Shown here piece after piece: positions 63,846 to 64,000 of a stretch of 64,000 nt of DNA. Source of the DNA: Methylomonas sp. MK1 (GTDB lineage Bacteria; Pseudomonadota; Gammaproteobacteria; Methylococcales; Methylomonadaceae). Within the stretch, counting starts at the first letter, position 1, and each line of letters begins with the position of its first letter. A program made the position numbers and the translations under genes. The stretch covers positions 2,604,001-2,668,000 of the forward strand of contig NZ_AQOV01000001.1 of the NCBI RefSeq assembly GCF_000365425.1, given 5' to 3'. A model generated the notes under the pieces. The model saw only the letters and a list, made by a program, of their open reading frames with translations, searched no databases and had not been told where the DNA came from.

Positions 63846-64000
63846 CTAAATGTCCTTAGCCGCATCCCGCACCAAGCCGCTCAAGCGCCGAATCAGCTCC
63901 CCTCTGGCACTGGTTTTGCGCCAAACCATGCCTATGGTCCGGCTCGGCGCCGGCTCCGCGAAAGGTAAATAGCGGATACCCGGTTCCTCGCGAACGGCGA
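63846..64000 (-). CDS. LysR-type transcriptional regulator, C-terminal end (partial)
   Basis: The frame enters from the right edge and ends at TAG (63846-63848). The 51 residues read EEPGIRYLPFAEPAPSRTIG, then MVWRKTSARGELIRRLSG, matching the end of the LysR effector-binding domain, with some likeness to OxyR-type proteins (LPF-EP-P-RTIG). The DNA-binding half lies outside the window, so the regulon cannot be named. Confidence 0.8.
   Translation of the reverse strand, partial: AVREEPGIRYLPFAEPAPSRTIGMVWRKTSARGELIRRLSGLVRDAAKDI

Overview
The window looks like a chromosomal segment of a gammaproteobacterium. The housekeeping gene orders kdsD-kdsC-lptC-lptA-lptB-rpoN-hpf-rapZ, mlaF-E-D-B-murA-hisG-hisD and minC-D-E are typical of that class. 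The moderate G+C content, the hairpin-rich dispersed repeats, the VPLP-type CTERM protein and the many c-di-GMP proteins would suit a Methylococcales (Methylomonas-like) methanotroph. No methane-oxidation gene is present, so the genus is an inference only.

Region 1 (1-14.8 kb, all minus strand, running off the left edge) is a contractile injection system of the extracellular (eCIS, Afp/PVC-like) type. In transcription order it holds a DUF4255/Pvc16-type cap protein, an unrecognised 259-aa protein, the main sheath, a gp19-type tube, a shorter sheath-like paralogue, a second tube, a CIS-tube (Afp7-like) adaptor with a low-complexity tail and a DUF5908 small protein. A dispersed repeat then interrupts the run. 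It resumes with a gpD-like hub, a gpV-like spike, a 554-aa protein ending in hydrophobic helices, a gp25-like wedge, a baseplate-J-like protein and the start of a large tail protein. The AAA+ ATPase, tape measure, fibres and cargo usually found with such systems are not in the window and may lie to the left.

Region 2 (15-34.9 kb) is a mixed stretch. It holds a fatty-acid-hydroxylase-like protein, a PhnD-like lipoprotein coupled to a membrane GGDEF-EAL protein, a lytic transglycosylase, a YheT-like hydrolase, a PIN/RHH toxin-antitoxin pair and a low-molecular-weight phosphatase. These are followed by moaA, a tight yajD-tag-HugZ-like run, a MASE1-CHASE-PAS-GGDEF-EAL protein, a NitT/TauT-type ABC importer and a YigZ protein.

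Region 3 (34.9-44.3 kb) contains djlA, purC, a cysteine-rich sialidase-like lipoprotein beside a TonB-dependent receptor, and a GH17-GT2 fusion probably making or remodelling a beta-glucan.

Region 4 (44.3-59.4 kb) is core genome: cell-division placement (minCDE), magnesium transport (mgtE), nitrogen-sigma and ribosome hibernation genes, Kdo/LPS export, phospholipid transport (mla), murA and early histidine genes. The usual ptsN and npr neighbours of rapZ, and the usual mlaC and ibaG, are absent from their expected slots.

Region 5 (59.4-64 kb) is accessory. A BrnT/BrnA toxin-antitoxin pair has a perfect 14-bp inverted repeat upstream. Two inverted copies of the same hairpin-rich repeat flank an A+T-rich pair of orphan genes (zinc ribbon and DUF2971) and a diverged tandem repeat of about 127 bp. 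A secreted VPLP-CTERM protein and the end of a LysR-type regulator close the window.
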